Assembly (NCBI GenBank): GCA_004357415.1
Contig: SMVY01000091.1
Location: forward strand, 1 to 12,741
Source: Gemmatimonadota bacterium
Lineage (GTDB): Bacteria > Gemmatimonadota > Gemmatimonadetes > Gemmatimonadales > GWC2-71-9
Reading direction: 5' to 3'
Length of the DNA stretch: 12,741 nt
Shown: piece by piece, positions 6,334 through 12,741 of the stretch
How the letters are laid out: each line of letters starts with the position of its first letter
How positions within the stretch are numbered: position 1 is the stretch's first letter
Notes under the pieces: generated by a model
Database searches by the model: none
What the model saw: only the letters and a program-made list of their open reading frames with translations
Told to the model about the DNA's origin: nothing
Program-made: the position numbers and the translations under genes

Positions 6334-7830
6334 ATGCCGCTCGATACCGCCGTCATCAGCGCTGATCCAGCCGCGTACCATACACCCCTGTTGCTGGTGG
6401 TGGTCCCCCAAGGGGGCCAGCCAGCGTCTCTTGCTGCCTTGGACGAAGCCACCGGCGGTGCCTTGGGGCGGCTGTATGGGGCAGCCTCGTTCGCCGGCAA
6501 GCGCGACCAGACGGCGGTGCTGTACCCGTCTGGCCCCCAGGAGCGGATTGTCCTTTCAGGAGCGGGCAAGCCGGGGGAGTTGGATCAAGCCTCCCTCCGG
6601 CGCGCCGCCGCGGTCGGCGTCAGGGTAGCTGCCGGGATGGGAGTGGCGTCGGCCTCGGTGCTGTGCACGGCGGAAGCCGCCGAGGGGATTTCGGGCGGGG
6701 GGGGTGCGGCAGCCGTAGCCCAGGCCATCACGGAGGGAGCCCTGTTCGGGGCCTGGCGTTTCGATGAGTTCAAGGAGCCCCCGCGCGAGCAGAAACCACA
6801 CCTGGAGCGGGTCGACCTCCTGGTGACCTCCGACGCTGAGGATAGCGCTGCCGGGCACGCCGTGGGAGCCGCCATCGGAGCCGGTCAGACGTTGGCCAGA
6901 AACCTCCAGATGCTCCCCGGCAACACCTGTACGCCCACGTATCTGGCAGGCGTGGCCACCGATCTGGGCCAGCGTCACGGGTTCGAAGTCACCATACTAG
7001 ACCGGGCGGGTATCGAGGAGGAGGGGCTGGGCGGGCTCATGGCCGTTAGCCGGGGGAGCGAGGAGGAGCCCCGGTTCATCGTCGTGGAATACCGTGGTGC
7101 CGACGCCCCGCCCATAGTGCTGGTCGGCAAGGGAGTCACCTTCGATACCGGGGGCATTTCCCTCAAGCTGCCGCCACACATGGAGGAGATGAAGTTCGAC
7201 ATGTCGGGGGCCGCGGCCGTGCTGGGGACGTTCGAGGCGTTGGGCCGGTTGCGGCCGAAGTGCCACGTCATCGGCTTGGTTCCCAGCACCGACAACATGC
7301 CGTCCGGCTCCGCCTTCAAGCCCGGCGACGTGATCCGCAGCCACTCGGGCAAGACCATCGAGATCGTCAATACCGACGCCGAGGGACGGCTCATCCTCAG
7401 TGACGCGCTGTCGTACGCCAAGCGGTTCGACCCGGCGTGCGTGCTCGATGCCGCCACGCTCACCGGGGCTGTGGTGGTTGCCTTGGGCCACATCGCCTCG
7501 GGGGTGATGGGCACCGACGACGCCCTCATCGAAGAGGTGCGCAGCGCCGGAAACCGGTCTGGTGAGCGGGTGTGGCCGCTTCCGCTGTGGGACGAGTATC
7601 GCGATCTCATCAAGTCGGAGATTGCCGACATGAAGAACTCCGGGGGCCGGCCGGCCGGAACCATCTCGGCTGGGTGGTTCCTGCGGGAGTTCGCCGACGG
7701 CTATCCCTGGGCTCACATCGATATCGCCGGCACCGCCTACACCGATCGCGCCTCGCCCATTTCGGGGAAGGGGCCCACTGGCGTCGGGGTACGGCTGTTC
7801 AGCGAATTTGTGCTCGCCCGCCAACTCTAG
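6334..7830 (+). CDS. pepA: Leucyl aminopeptidase, M17 family
   Basis: This is a 498-residue cytosolic aminopeptidase that removes N-terminal residues, preferring leucine-like ones, using two metal ions in a hexamer. An N-terminal macrodomain-like region (about 1-165) precedes the catalytic domain. All active-site residues are visible: K266 and D271 in VGKGVTFDTGG, catalytic-type K278 in ISLKLP, D289 in MKFDMSGAA, and the family signature NTDAEGRL (346-353) with D348, E350 and R352. From memory, each is offset by four from the E. coli PepA numbering, which supports the ATG at 6334. A TTG at 6292 would add 14 residues of proline/phenylalanine-rich leader. No Shine-Dalgarno sequence precedes 6334. 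The 141-base gap upstream holds at best a weak -10 (CATAAG, 6277-6282). The gene overlaps the next one by 23 bases. A run of eight G (6697-6704) lies in a glycine codon stretch. Confidence 0.93.
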   Translation: MPLDTAVISADPAAYHTPLLLVVVPQGGQPASLAALDEATGGALGRLYGAASFAGKRDQTAVLYPSGPQERIVLSGAGKPGELDQASLRRAAAVGVRVAAGMGVASASVLCTAEAAEGISGGGGAAAVAQAITEGALFGAWRFDEFKEPPREQKPHLERVDLLVTSDAEDSAAGHAVGAAIGAGQTLARNLQMLPGNTCTPTYLAGVATDLGQRHGFEVTILDRAGIEEEGLGGLMAVSRGSEEEPRFIVVEYRGADAPPIVLVGKGVTFDTGGISLKLPPHMEEMKFDMSGAAAVLGTFEALGRLRPKCHVIGLVPSTDNMPSGSAFKPGDVIRSHSGKTIEIVNTDAEGRLILSDALSYAKRFDPACVLDAATLTGAVVVALGHIASGVMGTDDALIEEVRSAGNRSGERVWPLPLWDEYRDLIKSEIADMKNSGGRPAGTISAGWFLREFADGYPWAHIDIAGTAYTDRASPISGKGPTGVGVRLFSEFVLARQL

Positions 7831-9634
7831 GTTTCGGCACCGCATCACGCGGGGTCTCCTGCTAGCCCTTGCGGCGCTGGGCAGCATCGCGGCCACGGCC
7901 GCGGGCCAGGTCGTGCCCGACTCCGCCCAGGCCGACTCCCTGCTACCCCAAGTCGATCTGACGGCCCAGTACCTGGAGGCCGGCGAAGCAACCAAGCAAG
8001 TGGTTCCCGTCATGCTGCGGATCGAGCCCGGCAACCCCCAGCCACCTAATTCCCGGATGATATTCACCCGCGATTCTCTCGAATGGGGCGGGTCCGGCAC
8101 GCTGGGAGATCTGCTGGCCCAGATTCCCGGAGTCTACATCTGGCGCGCCGGCTGGCTGATACAGCCGGAGATGGCGAGCTACCGGGGACGGGGAGCGACA
8201 TCGGTGGAATACCTCCTCGACGGGCAACCTTTTCTTCCCTTGGGGCCGGACAGCGTGGGTGTGGATCCTGGTCAGTTCGTCTTGGGAATGCTCGACCGGG
8301 TGGAGATCGAACGGTGGCCCGACGTCCTGCGAGTGCACCTGTTCACTCGGGATCACAACCGGATTGCCCCCGCTTCCCGGTTGGCGATCGGGACGGGCGA
8401 TCGAAGCGTGGCGCGGTTCCAGGGCACGTTTGAAAAGCGCTGGCAATCCGGGCTCGGCCTCGGCCTGGGAGGGGATTTTCTCAACTTGCCGACCGGGACC
8501 CTGAGAGTCGGTGACCGGCTCCAGACCCAGGCGTGGGGCCAGCTGAGCTACGTGCCCTCGGCACGGATCGGGGTACAGTTCCAAATGTTCAGCACCGCCA
8601 TCGATCGCGACCCGATCCGGGCATTGCAGGGCGACACCGTGAGCCAGGCGCTCGATGGAACGCGCCTCGATCAACAGATCCGGTTCTTCTGGCGCAAACG
8701 AGGGGACGGGCAGGGCCTCAGGACGGACGTTCTGTTGGGCCGGAGCAAGTGGAGCGGGAGCGGGGTCGACCAGTCGACGGCCAACTATGGAGTGGCGCTG
8801 AGCCAGCGATCGCCGCGGGCGTTCTGGCGTGCCCGGATCGGGGGGTCGAGTCGCTGGACCCCCCTCGCTGTCCGGGGCGAGGCTGGATGGGCACCGTCGG
8901 CGGGCCTGTCGGCCAGCGCGGAGGGCGTGTTCCAGAGGCACGACGGTAACCGGACCAGCGCCTGGTTGGGCCTGCGGGGTGGTCTGGGCCTGCCACTGGG
9001 TCTGGCCTTGACAGCCTCCGGGCGAGTGGGCCGGCAGGTCGTTGCGCCCGCCATCGCCAGTGATACCGCCCAGGACCTTGCCAACGTGGACCTGACCCTG
9101 GGCCTCAGCCGCGATGCGGTAGCGCTCTCGGGAACACTGTCGCGGACCTCGGCGTTCTCCGCCGCGACTTTTGAACCGTACCGTAATGTGGTAGCGTCGC
9201 TCAGGCCCTCGGATGCCACCGAATGGGTCTCGGTCAACGGTAGATTGCGGCTGGCCCCGTGGTTCACGGTCGAGGGTTGGTTCAGCAATGCCATCGGCAC
9301 GCCGCCCGACGGCCAGCCGGCAACCCACGGGTGGGCGCGGGCGGCGTTTCGGTCCAAATTCCTGCGAGTGTTCCCCAGTACCACCTTCGATCTCAAGTTC
9401 TCGGTAACCATGGAAGCTTGGGGCGCCGGCACACTGGGTGTCGATTCCACGGGAGCTACCGTGCCCCTGCCGCCGGCCAACTTTCTGGTCGCTTTTCTGC
9501 AACTCGAAATCGGTCGGTTCCGGGCCTTCTGGGAGCGGCGCAACCTTCTGGGCACCAGGAACGAATACGTTCCGGGGTTCGAGGTCCCGGCGTTCGTGTC
9601 GATTTTCGGGGTGCGTTGGGATTTCCTCAATTAG
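7808..9634 (+). CDS. Outer-membrane beta-barrel protein with TonB-plug-like domain
   Basis: This is a 608-residue exported protein. A signal peptide (basic start RFRHRITR, hydrophobic GLLLALAALGSIAAT, small-residue end ATAAGQ) is followed by a linker and then a plug-like domain at about 85-182. The plug-like features are TLGDLLAQIPGVYIWRAG, a YRGRG turn, EYLLDGQPF, and LDRVEIERWPDVLRVHLFTR, which parallels the 'RIEVlrGP...I.iiTr' end of TonB-receptor plugs but is shorter and lacks the glycine-rich 'GP-yG-a-GG-I' segment. The remainder (about 190-608) alternates polar and hydrophobic residues as in beta strands, with repeated aromatic-ended segments. It ends ...RWDFLN rather than on a terminal aromatic residue. 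No obvious TonB box is visible. The start is the TTG at 7808, because it is the only start that keeps the signal peptide. It overlaps the aminopeptidase gene by 23 bases, suggesting co-transcription. Ligand unknown; it may be a porin-like or specialised uptake protein. Confidence 0.72.
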   Translation: MCSPANSRFRHRITRGLLLALAALGSIAATAAGQVVPDSAQADSLLPQVDLTAQYLEAGEATKQVVPVMLRIEPGNPQPPNSRMIFTRDSLEWGGSGTLGDLLAQIPGVYIWRAGWLIQPEMASYRGRGATSVEYLLDGQPFLPLGPDSVGVDPGQFVLGMLDRVEIERWPDVLRVHLFTRDHNRIAPASRLAIGTGDRSVARFQGTFEKRWQSGLGLGLGGDFLNLPTGTLRVGDRLQTQAWGQLSYVPSARIGVQFQMFSTAIDRDPIRALQGDTVSQALDGTRLDQQIRFFWRKRGDGQGLRTDVLLGRSKWSGSGVDQSTANYGVALSQRSPRAFWRARIGGSSRWTPLAVRGEAGWAPSAGLSASAEGVFQRHDGNRTSAWLGLRGGLGLPLGLALTASGRVGRQVVAPAIASDTAQDLANVDLTLGLSRDAVALSGTLSRTSAFSAATFEPYRNVVASLRPSDATEWVSVNGRLRLAPWFTVEGWFSNAIGTPPDGQPATHGWARAAFRSKFLRVFPSTTFDLKFSVTMEAWGAGTLGVDSTGATVPLPPANFLVAFLQLEIGRFRAFWERRNLLGTRNEYVPGFEVPAFVSIFGVRWDFLN

Positions 9635-9659
9635 GCCCCCGGGGTGCTCCGCCCTACCA

Positions 9660-9687
9660 TTGGATACCGATTCCGCATAACTTTAAA
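9660..9687 (+). promoter_or_regulatory. Possible promoter of the yicC-gmk-rpoZ-coaBC operon
   Basis: In the 78-base gap before yicC, TTGGAT (9660-9665, three of six matches to -35) is followed after 16 bases by TTTAAA (9682-9687, four of six matches to -10). This AT-rich patch (CATAACTTTAAAG) stands out from its GC-rich surroundings. The match is weak, so the block could also be read through from upstream. Confidence 0.3.
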
Positions 9688-9698
9688 GGCTCGTTTCC

Positions 9699-9707
9699 AG
9701 GACGGGG
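9699..9707 (+). promoter_or_regulatory. Ribosome binding site that sets the yicC start
   Basis: AGGACGGGG at 9699-9707 contains AGGA ten bases before the GTG at 9713. It supports this start over the GTG at 9644, which has no such site and would add 23 residues that are not part of the YicC family. Confidence 0.5.
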
Positions 9708-9712
9708 TGCGC

Positions 9713-10591
9713 GTGGCCTACAGCATGACGGGGTTTGGTGCCGGAGAGGGGGCCGTGGCCGGCGGGCGACTCCTGGTGGAGATCCGTACGGTAAACCACC
9801 GGTTCTTCCACCTCTCCATCAAGGCTCCGTCGGCCCTGGCGTCGCTGGAGGCTGCGGTGCGCGACCGGCTGCGGCGTGACTTCGACCGGGGCCACGTGAC
9901 GGTGTCTCTGCGGTGGCTGGAGCCCCCCGAACGCGGTGCCGGGACGGTCGACCTCGATCTCGAGCGGGCCCGCGACATCGTGGCGCGCTTGCGGGAACTG
10001 CAGACGACCTTGGGTATCGCCGGCGAACCCGACCTGGCGTTGGTCGCCCGGCAACCCGACGTACTGGTGGCGGGCGCCGGCGAGGCAACCGAGGTCGTGT
10101 GGGACGAGTTGGAGCCTGTGGTGCTGGCCGCGGTGACCGAGTGCAAGGCCATGCGCCGGCGCGAGGGCGATGTCCTGCTCGGCGAGTTGCTCCATCGGCT
10201 GGAGCTGCTGGAGCACTCGGCCGGCGTGGTCGGCGAGCGGGCGCCGCACCGATTGATCGCCGAGCGCGACCGCCTGCGGACGGCGGTGCAACAGCTCACC
10301 GAGTCACGGATGGTCGATGAGGGCCGGCTGGAACAGGAGGTCGCCTACTTGGCGGACAAGCTGGACATCACTGAGGAGTTGGTCCGGCTGCAGGCGCACA
10401 TAGGCGCTTGCCGGGACGCCCTCGCTGAGGACGGCCCGGTCGGCAAGCGGCTTGGCTTTCTGGCCCAGGAGCTGGGCCGCGAAGTGAATACCATCGGATC
10501 CAAGGCCAACGACGCGGCCATAGCGGCGGAGGTCGTTGCCATGAAGGGCGAGCTGGAGAAATTTCGCGAACAACTCGAGAATATCGAGTGA
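9713..10591 (+). CDS. yicC: YicC/YloC-family endoribonuclease
   Basis: This is a 292-residue cytoplasmic protein of the YicC family; members have been shown to be endoribonucleases that act on single-stranded RNA and small RNAs. The N-terminus is the classic YSMTGFG (3-9), followed by VEIRTVNHR (22-30). The C-terminal DUF1732 domain (about 244-292) is very well kept: GKRLGFLAQELGREVNTIGSKAND, then a KGELEKFREQLENIE tail. Length matches E. coli YicC (about 287). The start is the GTG at 9713 with AGGA ten bases upstream, giving the family-standard first residues. The stop overlaps the gmk start by four bases (GTGA). The yicC-gmk-rpoZ order is widespread in bacteria, which fits a link between RNA turnover, nucleotide supply and transcription. 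Whether this copy cuts RNA is inferred from the family. Confidence 0.95.
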   Translation: MAYSMTGFGAGEGAVAGGRLLVEIRTVNHRFFHLSIKAPSALASLEAAVRDRLRRDFDRGHVTVSLRWLEPPERGAGTVDLDLERARDIVARLRELQTTLGIAGEPDLALVARQPDVLVAGAGEATEVVWDELEPVVLAAVTECKAMRRREGDVLLGELLHRLELLEHSAGVVGERAPHRLIAERDRLRTAVQQLTESRMVDEGRLEQEVAYLADKLDITEELVRLQAHIGACRDALAEDGPVGKRLGFLAQELGREVNTIGSKANDAAIAAEVVAMKGELEKFREQLENIE

Positions 10592-11250
10592 CGCATTTCC
10601 TGTTGGTGCTGTCGTCGCCCTCGGGCGGCGGCAAGTCGACCATCGCGCGGAAGCTGGTGCAGGGACGGGACGACGTGGCCTCTTCGGTGTCGGCCACCAC
10701 GCGGCCCATGCGCCCTGGAGAAACGGACGGGAAGGATTACCACTTCCTGAGTGACGAGGAATTCGACCGGCGGCTGGAGTCCGGCGGGTTCCTGGAGTGG
10801 GCCACCTACGATGGCCGCCGGTACGGTACCTTGGTGAGCGAGGTGCAGCGCATCTTCGAGGAGGGCAGCAATGTCCTACTCGACATCGAGATCGAAGGAG
10901 CCCGGCAGGTACGCCGGCAGTTTCCCGACGCCGTCACGGTATTCGTGTTGCCGCCGTCCGGCGCCGAGTTGGCGGCCCGTCTCAGGAGACGAGACACCGA
11001 GAGCGAGGAGCAGGTTGCCCGGCGACTGGAGCGGGCGCAGGAGGAGTTGCGGGCTGCCGGCGAGTATGATTACGTGGTCGTCAACGACGATCTCGTCGTG
11101 GCGGTCGAACAGGTAGCGGCCATCGTCGAAGCGGAGTCGCTGCGGGTTCCGCGGCAGCAGGAATTCGGCGGGTTGCTGGAACAGTTGCAACGTGAGGTGG
11201 CGGAGGCACAGTCGCCCGCGTCCCAACAGCAGGAGGAGACACGTTCGTGA
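10588..11250 (+). CDS. gmk: Guanylate kinase
   Basis: This is a 220-residue cytosolic enzyme that turns GMP and ATP into GDP and ADP, an essential step in guanine-nucleotide supply. The P-loop PSGGGKST (11-18) is followed by the GMP-binding lid SVSATTRPMRPGE (33-45, with S35, R39 and R42), Y51, E70 in FLEWA, YGT (79-81) and D99 in LLDIEIEG. This is the full set expected by comparison with E. coli Gmk. The lid arginines (RLRRRDTESEEQVARRL) and the YDYVVVND strand (160-167) are also typical. About 25-30 C-terminal residues (from 190) are Q/E-rich and extend beyond the conserved core, so may form a helix. The GTG start at 10588 overlaps the yicC stop, with only a weak GAG upstream, so translation is probably coupled. 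Its stop in turn overlaps rpoZ. Confidence 0.97.
   Translation: MTHFLLVLSSPSGGGKSTIARKLVQGRDDVASSVSATTRPMRPGETDGKDYHFLSDEEFDRRLESGGFLEWATYDGRRYGTLVSEVQRIFEEGSNVLLDIEIEGARQVRRQFPDAVTVFVLPPSGAELAARLRRRDTESEEQVARRLERAQEELRAAGEYDYVVVNDDLVVAVEQVAAIVEAESLRVPRQQEFGGLLEQLQREVAEAQSPASQQQEETRS
11231..11238 (+). promoter_or_regulatory. Strong Shine-Dalgarno sequence for rpoZ
   Basis: AGGAGGAG lies eight bases before the GTG at 11247, inside the last codons of gmk. It is the best ribosome binding site in the window. It fixes the rpoZ start and suggests high independent translation of this small subunit. Confidence 0.75.
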
Positions 11251-11459
11251 AAATCTACACACCCGATGAGTCCGCCAAGGTCGCCGGCAACAAGTACCTC
11301 GGCATTCTCGTGGCCGCGCGGTTTACCCGCTATCTGAATGATTTCCCCCGGGACCGGCTCCCGACGCAGGAAGAGAAGCTGACCACGACCGCGCTCGAAG
11401 CGTTGTCGAACGAGTCGCTGTCGTACAAGCTCATCAAGCGTCGGCGCTCCGAGGCCTAG
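11247..11459 (+). CDS. rpoZ: RNA polymerase omega subunit
   Basis: This is a 70-residue small subunit that helps fold and hold the beta' subunit of RNA polymerase. The family core is recognisable: NKYLGILVAARFTRYLN (residues 15-31) matches the 'NKYe-vlvAa-rAr-l' helix, and KLTTTALEALSNE matches the 'KlttiAleEl..G' segment that follows in omega proteins. The C-terminus is short and basic (KLIKRRRSEA). The GTG start at 11247 overlaps the gmk stop by four bases (GTGA) and has a strong AGGAGGAG eight bases upstream. The usual bacterial order gmk-rpoZ-coaBC supports the call. The sequence is divergent, and the segment before the core (MKIYTPDESAKVAG) replaces the common 'ARVTVEDC' opening, so annotation pipelines may call it hypothetical. 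Confidence 0.85.
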   Translation: MKIYTPDESAKVAGNKYLGILVAARFTRYLNDFPRDRLPTQEEKLTTTALEALSNESLSYKLIKRRRSEA

Positions 11460-11463
11460 CGCC

Positions 11464-12687
11464 ATGCTGCAGGGCCGCCGGGTGCTGCTCGGCGTGTCCG
11501 GTGGGATTGCCAGCTACAAGAGCTGCATCCTAGCCCGCCTGCTGACTCAGGCCGGCGCCCGGGTATCGGTCGTGCTCACCCGGGGTGCGGCCCAATTCGT
11601 CGGACCGGTCACCTTCGAAGCCCTGACGGGCCAACCGGTACTCACTTCGCTGTGGCAGCCGGGGCAGGTGCTCAACCACGTCCGACTGCCCCAACGCGTC
11701 GACCTGATCATCGTCGCGCCTGCCACCGCGCACCTGATGTCCCGGGCGGCGCAGGGGTTGGCCGACGACCTCCTCACCACCATGCTGGTGGCGCGTACCG
11801 CTCCACTGCTCCTGGCACCGGCGATGAACGACGACATGTACCAGCACCCGGCCGTCCAGGATGCCATGGATCTCCTTGCCGGCCAGGGGGCCGTGATCGT
11901 GGGGCCGGCCGTCGGCGATCTGGCGGAAGGCCCGTCGTCGCGCCCGGGCCGGATGGTCGAACCCGAAACCATCTTCAACCACTCCGTGCGTCTGTTGCGC
12001 CGCGGCGGCGCACTGGACGGGTTGCATGTGGTGGTAACCGCTGGACCCACCCGGGAGTCGATCGATCCCGTGCGCTTCGTCAGCAACCGGTCAAGTGGGC
12101 GGATGGGCTACGCCTTGGCGCAAGCGGCTTGGTGGCGGGGAGCGACGGTCACGCTGATAGCCGGTCCGTCCTCGTTGCCCGTCCCCGACGGCCCGACACT
12201 CGAACGTGTCGAAACCACGGCCGACATGGCAGCGGCCGTCGCGACCGTGCGCCCGGAAGCTGACGTGCTGATCATGGCGGCCGCACCGTCAGATTACCGG
12301 CCCGGGGATCCCGCCACGGTAAAGCGCCCCCGTGCCGATGGCGACTTCGTCGTCACCATGGAGCCGACGGCCGACATCCTGATGGGAACCGCCGAGGCCC
12401 GCCGGCCGGGAAGCACTACCGTGGGGTTCGCTCTGGAGACCGGCGATGCTGTGGAGAAGGGTCGCGCCAAGCTGGTACGCAAGGATCTGGACATGATCGT
12501 CATCAACGACGCCCTCGAGGCCGGCGCGGGATTCGAAGTCGACACCAACCGGGTGACCATCATCGAAAGCGACGGCCGGTTGACAGAGTGTCCCCTACAG
12601 ACCAAAGTCGAAGTGGCGGAAGCCATTCTCGACGTCGTGGAGCGCCATCGTGTCTCTCAGAAGGCGGTATCTGGAGCAGCAAATTGA
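11464..12687 (+). CDS. coaBC: Bifunctional phosphopantothenoylcysteine decarboxylase / phosphopantothenate-cysteine ligase
   Basis: This is a 407-residue cytosolic fusion enzyme carrying out two steps of coenzyme A synthesis: joining 4'-phosphopantothenate to cysteine with CTP (CoaB), then FMN-dependent decarboxylation (CoaC). The CoaC half (about 1-180) shows the flavin-binding GVSGGIASYK (10-19), the likely catalytic histidine H72 in LNHVRL, and PAMN (119-122). The flap that normally contains a cysteine reads GDLAEGP (151-157), with glutamate (E155) in its place and one extra residue before GRM. The CoaB half (about 185-400) has VTAGPTRESIDPVRFVSNRS and SGRMG (191-215), AAAPSDYRP with a following VKRPRA lysine segment, the VGFALET strand, and a late lysine-containing AKLVRKDLD stretch, all expected. 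The ATG at 11464 lies four bases after the rpoZ stop, with GAGG at 11451-11454 nine bases upstream. Confidence 0.95.
   Translation: MLQGRRVLLGVSGGIASYKSCILARLLTQAGARVSVVLTRGAAQFVGPVTFEALTGQPVLTSLWQPGQVLNHVRLPQRVDLIIVAPATAHLMSRAAQGLADDLLTTMLVARTAPLLLAPAMNDDMYQHPAVQDAMDLLAGQGAVIVGPAVGDLAEGPSSRPGRMVEPETIFNHSVRLLRRGGALDGLHVVVTAGPTRESIDPVRFVSNRSSGRMGYALAQAAWWRGATVTLIAGPSSLPVPDGPTLERVETTADMAAAVATVRPEADVLIMAAAPSDYRPGDPATVKRPRADGDFVVTMEPTADILMGTAEARRPGSTTVGFALETGDAVEKGRAKLVRKDLDMIVINDALEAGAGFEVDTNRVTIIESDGRLTECPLQTKVEVAEAILDVVERHRVSQKAVSGAAN
12639..12642 (+). promoter_or_regulatory. Ribosome binding site for the gene at the right edge
   Basis: GGAG at 12639-12642, inside the end of coaBC, lies seven bases before the GTG at 12650. 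It supports that start over the TTG at 12684, which also overlaps the coaBC stop. Confidence 0.45.
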
Positions 12688-12741
12688 GTTGGGGGGAAAG
12701 GAACTCGTTCTCTCGAGCCAGCCTAGCCCAGGCGAGTCCCC
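12650..12741 (+). CDS. N-terminal fragment, possibly uracil-DNA glycosylase (cut by window edge)
   Basis: A GTG at 12650 opens a frame that runs through the end of the window, overlapping the coaBC 3' end by 38 bases. The first residues, roughly S-L-R-R-R-Y-L-E-Q-Q-I-E-L-G-G-K-E-L-V-L, look like an amphipathic helix with the 'LrrYLeqq-eLG--ELvL' pattern I associate with the N-terminus of type-4/5-like uracil-DNA glycosylases in this kind of genome. GGAG is seven bases upstream. Only about 30 codons are present and no catalytic motif has been reached, so the family name is tentative, while the reading frame itself looks real. The close overlap with coaBC suggests it belongs to the same operon. 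The alternative TTG frame at 12684 gives a serine-rich peptide without family resemblance. Confidence 0.45.
   Translation, partial: MSLRRRYLEQQIELGGKELVLSSQPSPGES

Noticed and set aside
6997..8100. A 367-codon open frame on the - strand across the end of pepA
   Set aside because: It lies opposite the catalytic signature of the M17 enzyme, and its translation shows no conserved features.
7943..9502. A 519-codon open frame on the - strand, opposite the outer-membrane gene
   Set aside because: It has no recognisable motif and is rich in P, R and G. The sense strand gives a signal peptide, a plug-like domain and barrel-like strands, so the antisense frame is a shadow.
9644..9712. GTG start for yicC at 9644
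   Set aside because: It would add 23 residues absent from the YicC family and cover the AT-rich promoter-like patch. The GTG at 9713 has a good AGGA and gives the standard YSMTGFG start.
12684..12741. TTG start overlapping the coaBC stop by four bases (TTGA)
   Set aside because: It has the right overlap style, but its translation is serine-rich without family resemblance, and the neighbouring GTG frame at 12650 has a better ribosome binding site and a recognisable helix.

Overview
The window is GC-rich, and both the gene order and the gene types suggest a Gram-negative bacterium of the Gemmatimonadota or a close relative. The reasons are a secreted M14 peptidase, an outer-membrane protein with a TonB-plug-like domain, a lone PadR regulator, and a housekeeping run yicC-gmk-rpoZ-coaBC in which genes overlap by a few bases and often start with GTG. 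This placement is an inference from style and synteny, not from a marker-gene phylogeny.

Layout. (1) Positions 146-3021 (+): two GT4-type glycosyltransferases, probably the end of a surface-polysaccharide cluster. The second overlaps a small ArsC/Spx-fold protein that lacks the usual catalytic cysteine. A 168-base gap separates the two transferases. (2) Positions 3039-5621 (-): a large secreted M14 zinc carboxypeptidase-like protein with a C-terminal glutamine-amidotransferase-like domain. It converges on the ArsC-like gene with only 17 bases between the stops. (3) Positions 5622-6192: a divergent promoter region and a PadR-family repressor. A good sigma70-type promoter is followed by a near-perfect palindrome at the expected transcription start, which suggests autorepression. 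(4) Positions 6334-9634 (+): a complete M17 leucyl aminopeptidase overlapping a 608-residue outer-membrane protein with a plug-like domain. (5) Positions 9713-12741 (+): yicC, gmk, rpoZ and coaBC. They are followed by the start of another gene, cut by the window edge, that overlaps the end of coaBC and may be a uracil-DNA glycosylase.

How they work together. The last block joins RNA turnover (YicC), GDP synthesis (Gmk), the RNA polymerase omega subunit and coenzyme A synthesis, with stop and start codons close enough for translational coupling. The M17 and M14 peptidases and the outer-membrane protein could all serve peptide use, but only the M17/outer-membrane pair is physically linked. I see no rRNA, tRNA, CRISPR array, insertion sequence, phage gene or recognised defence system. 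No intergenic gap exceeds about 220 bases. The points most worth a second look are the cysteine-less ArsC-fold protein, the PadR operator, the atypical plug/barrel protein, the altered CoaC flap, and the gene start hidden at the right edge.
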